Part shown: positions 51,501-59,195 of the stretch, piece by piece
Position numbering within the stretch: position 1 is the first letter of the stretch
Layout: each line of letters starts with the position of its first letter
From: Enoplolaimus lenunculus
Lineage: Eukaryota > Nematoda > Enoplea > Enoplida > Thoracostomopsidae
Length of the DNA stretch: 64,000 nucleotides
NCBI GenBank assembly: GCA_030248215.1
Contig: JASANG010003499.1
Span: 62,001 to 126,000 of the forward strand
Reading direction: 5' to 3'
Position numbers and translations under genes: made by a program
The notes under the pieces: model-generated
What the model saw: the letters and a program-made list of their open reading frames with translations, nothing else
Told to the model about the DNA's origin: nothing
The model's database searches: none

Positions 51501-54500
51501 TGAATGGGGAAGTGAGCGAAGAAGGTTACAAGATGGGCCTCAGAAAACTTCACTCAGCGACAGTGGAAGATGCACGGTCAGCCGCACTCAATCCCGTAAT
51601 CGGGGGAATGCCTCCTGAAATCTCACAGGAGGAAACAGATCTACCCCGTGAGACCAGATGCACACTCTCGCAACTGCGATCTGGATTCTCGAAGATGCTC
51701 AACTCGTATATGTGTCGAATATCCACAGAAACCTCGGCGGCATGCAACCTGTGTGGACGTGCATCTCATACGACACAACACCTGTTCCAATGTCCAGCGA
51801 ATCCCACTGATCTGGAAGTGGAGGACCTCTGGCTGAACCCAAAGATGGTGGCTGTATTCCTGAACCTGGAAACCCAACAGCACTGACGACGATGATGGCT
51901 AATACAACAACAACAACCAATGTTTGTTGTTATTATAATACATCCTCATAATTTTGTTGAACTTATGTTGTATGCGTACGTGTTATATTTTTCAACTATT
52001 TAGCTTTAAAATACATATCGAGCTTCCGATGAACAATCTGCATGCTAAAATTTTCCACAAATTTTTCAACAGGACAAGTAGTACTGATACCAATGTACTG
52101 CAGGTGCCGTTAGAGATCTGAAGATCACAATTGAAGTACTGCATGTAATTGTTGTTACCCTATGATACAGATCTTCGATAACTTGTTGAACACAAAATGC
52201 TGCTGACGTTTGGCCTGCCTTCAAAGTGATATCGGGTCGTTCAGGCACTTCATATTTTTGATCAATTCCAGTAAATCCTAAAACATTCTAAAGCACGTTT
52301 CAGTTTAAAATACAAAACTAAACCATAACCCCATTATTTCACAAATTTGTACCTAGCACGGCATCCTACATGGGCCGACTGATTTCAGAAATCATGCGAA
52401 TATTATACATTATAATTTACAAGGGAATCTAAAGCTTTAAAATGGACACTGTAAAAAACACCATTCCCCCATGTTTGGCAACAATTCGGATACCAGTAGG
52501 CACCCTTTGATTTGTCTCGACTGTCTATAAAATTTCTTAAAGCCACATCTTACGAATTACCGGCCCGCTGCTCTAATAACTGAGCTACGCAGCCATGCAA
52601 CCTTTTAGCTACAATGGCTCTGGCTACAATGGCTCTGTTGCGAACCGATCCCGTTAAGTAGTTAAGCAGTAGCAAATAGAGCCCTTCACGAAAATGTTAC
52701 TGCGGATGTAGTCTTGGCGAGCGAACCGAATGAGATAAAAGACACATATTTAGAAATTAAATCGCAAGGTAAACGTTCAATACACAAATCCATTTATGTA
52801 TGTCCGGGTGGACATAGCGGTGAATTACGCAAGGTCGCTGTTAGTTTGCTGTATGGTAATTAGTTGCCTGTCATCTAAATTACGGCAGCTTATATTTAGA
52901 GACCGTTTAAATTTTTCCATTTTTTATGAGGAAACAATCATTTTTCTGGTTTTTTTCAGCAAACAACCCTGGCATCAGATCTCTATGTATATTTCTAGTA
53001 CACAAGCAAAATCAAACCATTGACAGTCCAGTTAATTCTCCTAGAATTCCTACATATTTTTTCAATATATTAGTGTTATTTGTTGAGTTGGCGTCACAAT
53101 ATCGTTAGAATATAGTCCCTGCGCTAACTTTTTATTTAAAAAAGAGAAAAGTTTCGCTAATTTTCTAACAACCAAGTTTACGCTCTGCGTTTTACGTCAG
53201 TAGTTTTCGTTTGTGTTTATGACATTAAGAAACAAAAATGACCACCTGCTGCCTACACTTGAAAATGTTTAATACTTTAAAATCATCAGTCTGACATTCG
53301 CAAATACATTTAGCGTTTCTTAATCGCAAGTCACATAAACAAAAAAGTAGTAGACAGTAGAAAAATAGGCAGAAATCAGTGAAAAAGATAAACTTTAATA
53401 CTTGTCTTCAGATCTTTCTGTGTTACAAACGCAGCTTTCAAAAAGAAACTGTCTATAGGCAACATTTTTGGAGCGTCAATTTTTGTATCTATCAATCCAG
53501 CGGACAAATATCGGAACATGACAGTAATTGCAGTTACACGCCCATATTACTGTTAGCTATCCCCCGGGTTTCACACAAGGATAGGTATACGTTTTTGTCA
53601 AATTTTTACGCGTATGCTTAGTTTCATACTTATAGTTTAGCTCAGGTTTAAACTAAGGTTAATATTAAGCCGCTACAAAAGTAATTGGCTAAGGTTTTAA
53701 TGTCACACATGCAGAACTAACTAAAAATAACTTCAGGCCAACGGATCGACATTAAAAGCGTCAGTAGCAAACCTACCTTTGATTTTGCCGGCACGAGCTC
53801 GTTTATAGAGCCCTTTAACATCACGCTGCTCACAAACTTCTAACGGAGTGTCCAAAAATACTTCAAGGAACGTTAAATTGGATTCTTCATGAATGCGTCT
53901 CGCATATGCACGATCCTGAAACGGCAACCGCGCAAAAGTTAAAAAATACTTTGAGAAAGTATGCGAAATCACAATAAAAATCTATACAGACTTCTACAAC
54001 AACATTGCGGAAAATATCAAAATTTTCCTTCTATATTTGTCTGTTTTAGTAGTAAGTACATCCTCAAGTAACTGAAATGTGCAAGATTCGATTAAACCAG
54101 AATTCGACCGTAACCTATTTGCAAACCGGAACCGGAACTTTTGCGAAAATTCCTTTAACGATCCCTTTAGTGAGGAAGATCACTTTTGTATGAGATAAAA
54201 AGAAATTCATCAATGCAGTTTTATTGACATCAAATAAAAACTGACAAAACGTAACCGCGCCCCATTTTAGTAACAAGTGAAGTAGGGATACAAATTGCTC
54301 TTTTACTGAACGAGGTTGCAAAAAGTGGTTAATTTAAAAGTGGTCGTTCCTTTCGGTAATCATAAAACCGGAACTTCTGATTGAACCCTGAGTAGGACAG
54401 TAAATTAAATAAAATGTGTTACATTTCGTTAGTTACCGCTGTCTTGTTGTATAGGCGATAAAATACATTTGAGAATATAGCCGTACGCATTAGCGGTAGA

Positions 54501-55864
54501 GAGTGTTAAATATCCCTTACTAACCCTATGGTATGGGCTAATGAATGAAGCTAAAACAATGCATCCCATATCTGCAAACAGCTTGGATACTTCTGCAACG
54601 CGGCGAATGTTTTCTTCACGATCTTGTGGACTGAAAATACACACATATCCATCACAATGTGACCGATCAGATATCTGGTTCCGGCAAAACTCAATATCCG
54701 ACGGTATTTTCTCTCTACGTAATATTCCGATTAATATTCGTACTCAGCGGCAAATAAAGCGACTATACAATGGATAAAATCAAAACGTTTACTAAGTTTA
54801 TTGGCATGTAGTTGGTGGATATGCATAAAACAACGAATCTAGCACAACAAGACGCGACTTAACTGCAACAGGACACGACTTAACTGCAGCAGTTGATTAA
54901 AAATTGACTCCACTGAATTCTAGTTGCACAACCTAACATGACCCTAGTGTTATACCTGAATCCAAGATTCGCAGACAGGCCATGTCGAATGTTATCGCCA
55001 TCGAGACCATACGACGGAATGCCAAGTGAGCACAAAGTCGCCTCCAGAGCGAATGACACCGTTGTTTTACCGGCACCACTTAAACCTAAAAATGTTATGT
55101 ATCCAGAAAGAAAATAATGTAAACATCGACACAAAAAATAATAACCGAACCTGTGCGTTTTGAGCAATTGGCATAACCTTTTACTGTTCCTCGTATTTTG
55201 AGGCATATGTCATCCCGTAAAGTATTAAGAGTGTTTTAAAACATTCAGGGTTCGACCGGAAGTTCAGGTTAAGGTTTAAGTTCCGGTTACGAATTAGCAG
55301 GGTCCGTTTAAGGTTACATGATAAGCCGGACCCGGAAATTTTAGGTTAGTCGCTTTTTGCCACCTCATTCTGCTTAAGATCTACTTGTACCGATAATTCT
55401 GTTATTACTACTCTGTGACATGGTCATGTTTTCGTCATATTTTAATTGATGTCAATAAAATTTCGCTTAATGTAACAGAAACAATAGACATTTGAGTTGC
55501 GAGAGTATGTATTCAATTTCTATCCCAAAAAACTCGTGGCCGCTGAGTGTTAATCCACAAAGCTGAGCCACAAACCACAAACCTGGATGGGAGTTTAAAA
55601 TTGATGAATGATGCCATGTACAGCGTTAGATAAAAAATTCACATCGGTCACAGCTGGGTTCGAGCCCTTAGCATTCTGACCAGCAATCTGTTGTTTAAAT
55701 CCACCGAGTTAAACAGCCATAAAATACCCCAATCCCGTTGTACGCGTACCTGTAAACCATATTGTACAACCTCTAAATCCACGATGCCGACCAATAATTT
55801 CGCCTCGTTTCTCACGCGATACATGATGAGACTGATATGTGACGTTGGTGGCACGATGAATGCT
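42614..55864 (-). CDS. PAPSS: PAPS synthase, bifunctional APS kinase / ATP sulfurylase (14 exons, first exon missing)
   Basis: Makes 3'-phosphoadenosine 5'-phosphosulfate, the universal sulfate donor: ATP sulfurylase forms APS from ATP and sulfate, APS kinase phosphorylates it. Fourteen exons join in frame: 1827 nt, 608 codons plus stop, against about 620 residues in animal PAPSS. Order is kinase first, sulfurylase second, the metazoan fusion. Seen motifs: [16 protein letters not shown], Walker [69 protein letters not shown] (the HxGH nucleotidyl-transfer motif), [23 protein letters not shown]. All introns examined are GT-AG. The first recognised residues are SIHRATNV, so a short upstream exon with the initiator Met (roughly 15-20 residues) is unaccounted for. 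Whether it is PAPSS1- or PAPSS2-like is not meaningful for an invertebrate single copy. Confidence 0.96.
43125..43238 (-). CDS. PAPSS: PAPSS exon 13 (ATP sulfurylase)
   Basis: 114 nt, TTTTGAG|GTTCTCACG to AACGAA|GTAAAA. Encodes [20 protein letters not shown], then [18 protein letters not shown]. The acceptor has a GAG rather than CAG end, still a valid AG. Confidence 0.93.
43461..43586 (-). CDS. PAPSS: PAPSS exon 12 (ATP sulfurylase)
   Basis: 126 nt, GTTACAG|GTACAATGG to GCGAAG|GTAAAG. Encodes [20 protein letters not shown], then [22 protein letters not shown]; the GRDPAG loop is invariant in the family. Confidence 0.96.
43785..43927 (-). CDS. PAPSS: PAPSS exon 11 (ATP sulfurylase)
   Basis: 143 nt, ATTGTAG|GCGGGTGG to CTGAG|GTATAA. 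Encodes [20 protein letters not shown], then [27 protein letters not shown]. Confidence 0.96.
43960..44107. mobile_element. TTAGG-core MITE-like repeat in PAPSS intron
   Basis: Starts ACTCCCCCCAAGC and ends ATGTGGAGGAAAGTG as an imperfect inverse. Core holds GCCTTAGG, GCCTAAG and CCGAAACCTAAGCCG. Similar layout to 58510-58620. Lies in the intron between exons 10 and 11. Confidence 0.5.
44632..44761 (-). CDS. PAPSS: PAPSS exon 10 (sulfurylase active-site HNGH)
   Basis: 130 nt, TTTGCAG|GCTGATGCG to CATTAG|GTAATT. Encodes [20 protein letters not shown], then [29 protein letters not shown] and HNGH are the sulfate/ATP-binding signature of the sulfurylase. Confidence 0.96.
45241..45644. mobile_element. 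hAT-type MITE, CAGGGTGCAACCGG group, in PAPSS intron
   Basis: 404 bp, left end degenerate CATGGTGCAACGGGAATTAC, right AATTCCGGTTGCACCCTG. Flanks ACCGGAAC and ACCGGATC (8 bp, one mismatch). Subterminal TTCCGG repeats at both ends. Confidence 0.82.
45760..46005 (-). repeat. fragment of the 60869-61800 tandem/GGAC repeat, inverted
   Basis: Carries TTTATGTTTTGTACT, GGGGTCGAAAGGTGGATGTC, GAACGACTGAACCGATTTTG and GAACCTCCAAAACCGATAAT, all inverses of text in 61400-61750. A single, unexpanded unit in the intron between PAPSS exons 9 and 10. Confidence 0.75.
46173..46493. mobile_element. hAT-like MITE, CAGGGCGCGATCGGA ends
   Basis: 321 bp, left CAGGGCGCGATCGGATATTC, right GGAATCCGGTCGCACCCTG. No clear target duplication. 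A diverged member of the CAGGGTGC group, in the intron between PAPSS exons 9 and 10. Confidence 0.75.
46584..46715 (-). CDS. PAPSS: PAPSS exon 9 (ATP sulfurylase)
   Basis: 132 nt, phase 0 at both ends. ATTCAG|GCAATTATGG to ATGGAG|GTAAGA. Encodes [20 protein letters not shown], then [24 protein letters not shown]. Matches the family closely. Confidence 0.95.
47162..47370 (-). CDS. PAPSS: PAPSS exon 8 (ATP sulfurylase)
   Basis: 209 nt, the largest exon. TTTCAG|AGGGTAATG to TTAAG|GTTTGA. Encodes [20 protein letters not shown], then [42 protein letters not shown]. Confidence 0.95.
47748..47859 (-). CDS. PAPSS: PAPSS exon 7 (ATP sulfurylase)
   Basis: 112 nt, TTTAG|ATTGATATGC to GAAG|GTATAG. Encodes [20 protein letters not shown], then [17 protein letters not shown]. 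The MREx(Y/F)L motif is conserved in eukaryotic sulfurylases. Confidence 0.95.
47933..48118. repeat. ACTAGTGTTAATTTAATAG repeat with TTAGGC core, copy 2
   Basis: Ends as in 41240-41357, plus an inserted CTTAGGCTTCG / GCTTAGGTTTAGGC core. In the intron between PAPSS exons 6 and 7. Confidence 0.55.
48342..48464 (-). CDS. PAPSS: PAPSS exon 6 (interdomain linker, start of sulfurylase)
   Basis: 123 nt, TTTTAG|AAAATCATACC to AAAG|GTACAA, phase 0. Encodes [20 protein letters not shown], then [11 protein letters not shown], the ELFV/ELYVP-like start of the sulfurylase half. Confidence 0.94.
48489..48538. repeat. (AAAT)n microsatellite
   Basis: About twelve AAAT units, just upstream of the LINE 5' edge and just after PAPSS exon 6 on plus coordinates. 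Confidence 0.95.
48622..51453 (+). CDS. LINE ORF2 protein: endonuclease + reverse transcriptase
   Basis: 943 codons in one frame. Residues 1-37: [14 protein letters not shown] and CPVCMN, the second half of a PHD-like finger. About 62-275: endonuclease with [29 protein letters not shown] and SSDHLPI. About 490-760: reverse transcriptase with [70 protein letters not shown] and the catalytic YADD in [12 protein letters not shown]. Thumb region to [12 protein letters not shown]. The frame then ends early (KTVPC stop) because of a shift near 51415-51450; the true C-terminus continues in the next frame. The Met at 48622 follows an in-frame TAA at 48610 and is probably not the original start. Confidence 0.93.
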   Translation: MTVTYHQCKEWVHIKKSCSNLPNISAYNNKFVCPVCMNLNNQPHTAQSQPAPTRQGHNNPGILMLQFNINGLRRRADELHSYIVDKDVKVVMLQETKLSEQVKDPPFPGYTLLRKDRNNNGGGVALLIHESIPFKKMSDPIPNSQHTESIGASLVLKQGTFDVVCIYVPPSSSCTNGFKATLGPPLQSCHGIIGGDINAHHKLWESQAEENARGAEMADEFGSSNYVVLNTKAQTRVPKDQSPSSPDITLVHKDWAMTCEWYTETTLSSDHLPILIRLTTQEPPVYAEKKCFFNLNKADWPAFQRKVEEKIQQAASPTTVEAGEKFLRTCIHEAATAHVPRGRIPLVRPDFPSVALTLSKQRDELRRRNPQDPGIAQLDTQIHNAVIEHKRSKWREKLDKCNLSSGKGIKQLWSTVKSLAGQSRDQVNMAIKFNGKDVSNNQHVANKFSKQFSPKSTNNSPKQLRQWLRDMKRKKDRPPSSMEHFDPKAVATAIKSMKASKAYGPDGITAVHLKHLGPQAIQYMAKLFNMSINYCRIPIIWKTATIVPLLKPGKPANVSTSFRPVSLLSPVAKVLEKLILPTLNNSINLGKHQHGFRAMHSTTTVLVDICTRIAGGFNCKNPPHRAILVGLDLAKAFDTVNLAMLVKDLHETTMPVYFKRWICAYLQSRQCHVVFRNVKSKQRHLKMGVPQGGVLSPQLFNLYMSKLPVPAPDSGLSLMTYADDTTVLSQNPSLPAAADNLNEYLPRLADYFESRSLSLSAAKSTMTVFSSFSGDLKTKCPVYINGNEIPATRNPKVLGVTFDPMLTFNQQCKNVAGKMAQRNNVLKSLAGSTWGQNKDILTVTYKAIGKSVYNYAAPAWTPFVSKTNWRKIQVSQNVALRSITGNHKMAPEHHLHNECEILQVEKHDYLLAKQFWLSCHRDGHPLRHLQNTHRRCINKTVPC
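51440..51886 (+). CDS. LINE ORF2 C-terminal part (shifted frame)
   Basis: Continuation of the LINE protein, offset by one base: [40 protein letters not shown], then [17 protein letters not shown], the Cys-Cys-His-Cys finger found at the end of Jockey and I-like proteins, and [15 protein letters not shown]. Stops at TGA 51884-51886, only about 20 nt before the (CAA)n tail. The single frameshift means this copy is not functional as it stands. Confidence 0.88.
   Translation, partial: RFPVRKDLRTIAHEEVSRLLVNGEVSEEGYKMGLRKLHSATVEDARSAALNPVIGGMPPEISQEETDLPRETRCTLSQLRSGFSKMLNSYMCRISTETSAACNLCGRASHTTQHLFQCPANPTDLEVEDLWLNPKMVAVFLNLETQQH
52159..52277 (-). CDS. PAPSS: PAPSS exon 5 (end of APS kinase)
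   Basis: 119 nt, TTTTAG|GATTTACTGG to AGG|GTAACA, phase 0. Encodes [20 protein letters not shown], then [15 protein letters not shown]. The exon is followed by the 3.7 kb intron that contains the antisense LINE. Confidence 0.94.
52501..52594 (-). repeat. tRNA-like SINE fragment
   Basis: On minus, GGCTGCGTAGCTCAGTTATT then AGAGCAGCGGGCC reads like the 5' half of a tRNA with a good A box. The anticodon and T arms do not close and the B box (near AGTCGAGACAAAT) is degenerate, so it is a SINE remnant and not a tRNA gene. In a PAPSS intron. Confidence 0.45.
53777..53915 (-). CDS. PAPSS: PAPSS exon 4 (APS kinase)
   Basis: 139 nt, TTTCAG|GATCGTGC to CAAAG|GTAGGT. Encodes [20 protein letters not shown], then [20 protein letters not shown] and AGKIKG, which includes the mobile lid segment of APS kinase. 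Confidence 0.95.
54082..54390. mobile_element. decayed hAT-like MITE in PAPSS intron
   Basis: Right end TCTGATTGAACCCTG; left CAAGATTCGATTAAACCAG is a weak inverse. CCGGAACCGGAAC near the left end as in the CAGGGTGC group. Between PAPSS exons 3 and 4. Confidence 0.5.
54525..54630 (-). CDS. PAPSS: PAPSS exon 3 (APS kinase)
   Basis: 106 nt. Acceptor TTTTCAG|TCCACAAG. Encodes [20 protein letters not shown], then [14 protein letters not shown]. The donor GTTAGT after AGG is a weaker but usable GT site; this choice gives the family length (SPY-x-x-DR) across the junction. Confidence 0.93.
54956..55085 (-). CDS. PAPSS: PAPSS exon 2 (Walker A, substrate loop)
   Basis: 130 nt, TTTTAG|GTTTAAGTGG to TTCAG|GTATAAC. 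Encodes [20 protein letters not shown] and [18 protein letters not shown]. The P-loop Gly-Ala-Gly-Lys-Thr-Thr binds ATP. The HG after DGDNIR is the residue pair common in bacterial CysC, where human PAPSS1 has QG. Confidence 0.95.
55246..55350. mobile_element. hAT-like MITE end in PAPSS intron
   Basis: CAGGGTTCGACCGGAAGTTC, followed by GGTTCCGG-like repeats (AGTTCCGGTTACG, GCCGGACCCGGAA). Right end not identified. Confidence 0.4.
55541..55665. repeat. tRNA-like SINE fragments
   Basis: GTGGCTCAGCTTTGTGGATT on minus (55550-55590) resembles an A box head. On plus, CAGCTGGGTTCGAGCCC at 55650-55665 contains a perfect B box. They face different ways, so probably two fragments. Confidence 0.35.
55750..55864 (-). 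CDS. PAPSS: PAPSS coding exon 1 recognised (APS kinase N-terminus)
   Basis: 115 nt. Acceptor TTTCAG|AGCATTCATCG, so a further 5' exon exists. Encodes [20 protein letters not shown] and on through [11 protein letters not shown]. Ends ACAG|GTACGC, phase 1, splitting the Gly before the Walker A motif. Confidence 0.93.
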
Positions 55865-56028
55865 CTGAAACATAAAATAACAACTGACAAAAACCCAAAT
55901 TATTTTAACCCAAATGTCAAAAACCAAAGGCCTGTGCCAGTTGAGCATGCTGAGCGGCAAAATGTTCAGTGCTCTTTTACGTCGCCTCACATTTCAAATG
56001 GACAGCTGAAACACTACTTAACTTTCAG

Positions 56029-56151
56029 TTCAAGAAGCTGAGGGCGCCTCAAGCCCCCGCACCAAGTGTTGTTATACTAGACAGCAAAAAAGTCAAAGTA
56101 CATCATACAAAATTTTGTTCTTTCAATGATGAATTCCTGAAACGCCAATGA
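56029..56151 (+). other. possible terminal coding exon, unassigned
   Basis: After an acceptor-like TAACTTTCAG the frame reads FKKLRAPQAPAPSVVILDSK, then KVKVHHTKFCSFNDEFLKRQ and TGA. A second open frame follows (56148-56363, Cys- and Lys-rich). No family recognised and no partner exon found. Lies 165 bp from PAPSS exon 1 on the other strand. Confidence 0.25.
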
Positions 56152-57008
56152 TGGAAAATATTACTATGTGGGGAAATATGTCTATGTACAAGACTTGTTC
56201 TTTCTTGCGGAGAAAGTACAAAAAGTGCTGGCTTAAGAAAGTCTGTTTTAAGTGTAAGCAGAAAGTGTACAAGAGCCAATTTCTCAACCGTTCGACCTGT
56301 TTCGATACGGTGTACGTATGTTCACACATGAAAATAGGAACAACAATTTTGCGAAAAGTATAAATGGGCTAATTTCAGGATGGGCCTGCGGAGATTCGTA
56401 TAACTAAAAAACGAAAACGAGGCTACAACTTTTCTCTTTCTTGCATCGGGCCCGCAAAACCAGCTGAATAGTTACAAAATCCTAACACAGCTTCAGTTAG
56501 AATAATAAACTAACTCAACGCAAATGGAAGTTGTGTTTCTAAAGTTATTTTAATAAAAAGGGAAATAGCAGCGTATATAGGTATACTACAAGAAGTTTCG
56601 GTGATAAAAGCTACCACATTTCAAAGTTGAAAATGTTGAGCAACGTACTTAAGCCGTAAGGTGCGACCGGATTTGATTGCGGTATTTTTTATCCAGACAC
56701 ACCTTGTTAGGCTGGTAGCTACCACGCATGCTGATTCACAATTCTGAATTTCAGAACCAAAACCAAATCACTCGAAATTATTACGTTCAAATACGGGTAA
56801 TTTTAGCTCCTTAGTTCAGAATTCGTACTCACAAATGTCAATAGCTTTCGAATTAAGACCCGCCACATTTCATAATACATACCTCCGTCAACTGATAAAG
56901 ATTTCTTGCATTTAGTCTATGCCTAAGCATTATGGCGGCAGTTTATCTTTCCAGATCTTCATTTTTAACATTAGTGGCGGCACGGTCACAACTTTTATTC
57001 CTACTTAC

Positions 57009-57404
57009 CAGGGTGCAACCGGAATTACAATTTACCGGAACCGGAACCGGAATTTGAAAATTTTACCGGAACCGGAACCGGAAAGTGAAAAATGCATTTC
57101 ACCAAAAATTTCATTTTAATCTTATTTTTTGCTCTATTATTTGTGAAATAACCTTAGTCGAACATAGGTATTTACTTTATTTGTTGTATTTTAGATTTTC
57201 ATCATCGACTGAAGTGAAATCCACCATCAATGACTTATATTCGGAGTACAAGTGGCTTTCAAAAAAGATTCTTAAAAATTAGCAAAGTTAAGAAACGGCC
57301 AAATTATAATACCGGAATTTTTAAATCCGGTAAAAATTTACCGGAACCGGAACCGGAAGGTGAAAAAATGCCGGAACCGGAACCGGAATTCCGGTTGCAC
57401 CCTG
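57009..57404. mobile_element. hAT-type MITE, CAGGGTGCAACCGGAATT family, well preserved
   Basis: 396 bp, left CAGGGTGCAACCGGAATTAC, right GGAATTCCGGTTGCACCCTG. Perfect 8-bp duplication CTACTTAC (57001-57008, 57405-57412). GGAACCGGAACCGGAA arrays sit just inside both ends. Same family, inverted, at 63359-63731. Confidence 0.94.
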
Positions 57405-58509
57405 CTACTTACCCACTCCATACATTTAATTGAAAAAACGATTCCAAACAAAACGTTTGCTGCTTATAACTCAATTTAAACGATTTCTAATAACACATAA
57501 TAACAATGGCACGGTAAGATCTAAAAATTTTCAAAAGGAATGAGCCATAAAAGCAATGGTAAGATCAAGAACTCGTCCACAGAAAATGACTCTTGAAACA
57601 CGAGCGAGAAATGCGTACAAAAAGGGGTCAATCAATGAAGTGGGACTTGAGAAAATGTTAGAACATTATCACATAGAGTTGCATCCGGGTCCGGTTCCGG
57701 TTATTCCGGGTATTTTTGCCCAAACATACCGGGTCCGGGTTTTCGCTTCAATAAATTCCGCGTCCGGGTCCGGGTACGTATTTATTTCTAAATGTTGCAA
57801 CTCTATTACCACATATTCTGCTCATTCCACCACACAATGGCTTCCGTAGAAACTACTCTATCAATTGAAGAAAGTTTCATTTTTGTTGGGGCTTTGTGTA
57901 ATTAAAAAACATCTGGGATGAACAACCCAGTGTTCACTCCATTCAAAAGCTGTCAACATTGGGACGCTTTACGGTACGTACACACTCCTTTTAGACACGT
58001 TCCCCCGGCAAGCAAAATCTTAAAACCTTTCCAGCCAGAAAATGTAAATGTAACGAAGAATATATAAGCCAGTTTCAGGCCACCAGTTTCAATAACAATA
58101 TATCTATATACTATACATAACCAAATGGATACATTGCATGGAAGGATAACAACGATATCTCCTCGCGAAATTTCTGAACAATTGAGGAGAAAGCAACTTT
58201 AACAATCTTTAAAATAACATTGATTTAAATAAGACTGCATACGTAGTTTTCCGGAATGAAATCCAGACTACGCCCCATCGCTGCAAAAACAAGTTTAATA
58301 ACCCTTACAAAAAACCCAATAATACACTGATCTAGTCATTTATATGTCTAACAACAAACATTTTATTTTGATTGTTGTGTTCACATGGTAACTAAATACT
58401 ATAAGGGAAATTACCAGTAATATAAACCGTAAGAGCGATAAGAAAAGGCTTTATACAGGTTTAAAAATTAAAGAACCTTTTAAATCCAAGCGTTTAAAAA
58501 TCGGCTCTT
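57405..58509. other. little recognised; CCGGGT-rich patch
   Basis: 57678-57776 carries GGGTCCGGTTCCGG and TCCGGGTCCGGGTACG units flanking ATTTTTGCCCAAACATACC, likely another small MITE. The rest is AT-rich without features. Confidence 0.4.
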
Positions 58510-58620
58510 GTATACTCCCCTTACAGTCTTAGGCTAAGGCTTCGGAAACGGTTTTCTTAAGGCTAAACCTATTAGTTTTTGCCTGTGCCTAAGTCGCAAC
58601 CCTAAATATGGCGTGAAAGT
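58510..58620. repeat. TTAGG-core MITE-like repeat
   Basis: TATACTCCCCTTAC, then TCTTAGGCTAAGGCTTCGG, TTAAGGCTAAACC and TGTGCCTAAG, ending GGCGTGAAAGTG. Similar in layout to 43960-44107. Confidence 0.45.
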
Positions 58621-58727
58621 GCACAAGAAGCTAAAAAATTTTGCTGCCTGCACGGTAATGCGCAAAATTTTTTCAACGAGATTATTATGCTGGTTACGCC
58701 TCTGAATAAATGTAGATGACCACGTGG

Positions 58728-59195
58728 CAAGATGCAAACGGGATTATAAAATACCGGAATCGGAAAGTTAAAAAATACCGGAAGAGGAGAGTTAAAAATA
58801 ACCGCAAAGTTAAAAATACCGGAACTATAGCGGGAAAACAAAAATAATTGGTACAGAAAAATTCATCTTGAACGCTATTTTATCGCTTATATGGGATAAG
58901 CAAGCATATCATTTAGGATGCCAAAATTATGAAACAAATGCATTAGCTCGAAACGTACGTATGACAAATTACAGAGTATAGCACTATTGAAGATTGTGAC
59001 AATACACGCTAAGACAATTTTAAAAAAGTAAATAAAAATAATACGCATATTTTTCCTAAATCTTCGAATAAGAAAGATCTTCAATATCGAAAGTACTGGA
59101 AAATCACGCTGAAAAAATGCCAGACTTATTACCGGAATCGGATAGTGAAAAATATCGGATTTCTCCACCTGAACCGGAATTCCGGTTGCACCTTG
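58728..59195. mobile_element. hAT-like MITE, CAGGGTGC group, diverged
   Basis: 468 bp, left CAAGATGCAAACGGGATTAT, right CCGGAATTCCGGTTGCACCTTG. TACCGGAA units near both ends. No exact duplication. Confidence 0.65.

Larger units (their letters stand above)
48622..51921 (+). mobile_element. Jockey/I-type LINE, 5' truncated, antisense in PAPSS intron 5
   Basis: Non-LTR retrotransposon of about 3.3 kb. Order: remnant Cys/His finger, apurinic endonuclease, reverse transcriptase, C-terminal CCHC-type finger, very short 3' UTR and a (CAA)n tail at 51904-51918. The 5' edge is probably truncated, since the finger lacks its first half. I could not define a target-site duplication. It lies opposite to PAPSS, between exons 6 and 5. 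No RNase H domain seen, which favours Jockey-like over classic I elements, but the clade is not certain. GC content is clearly higher than in the flanks, suggesting a fairly recent insertion. Confidence 0.93.
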
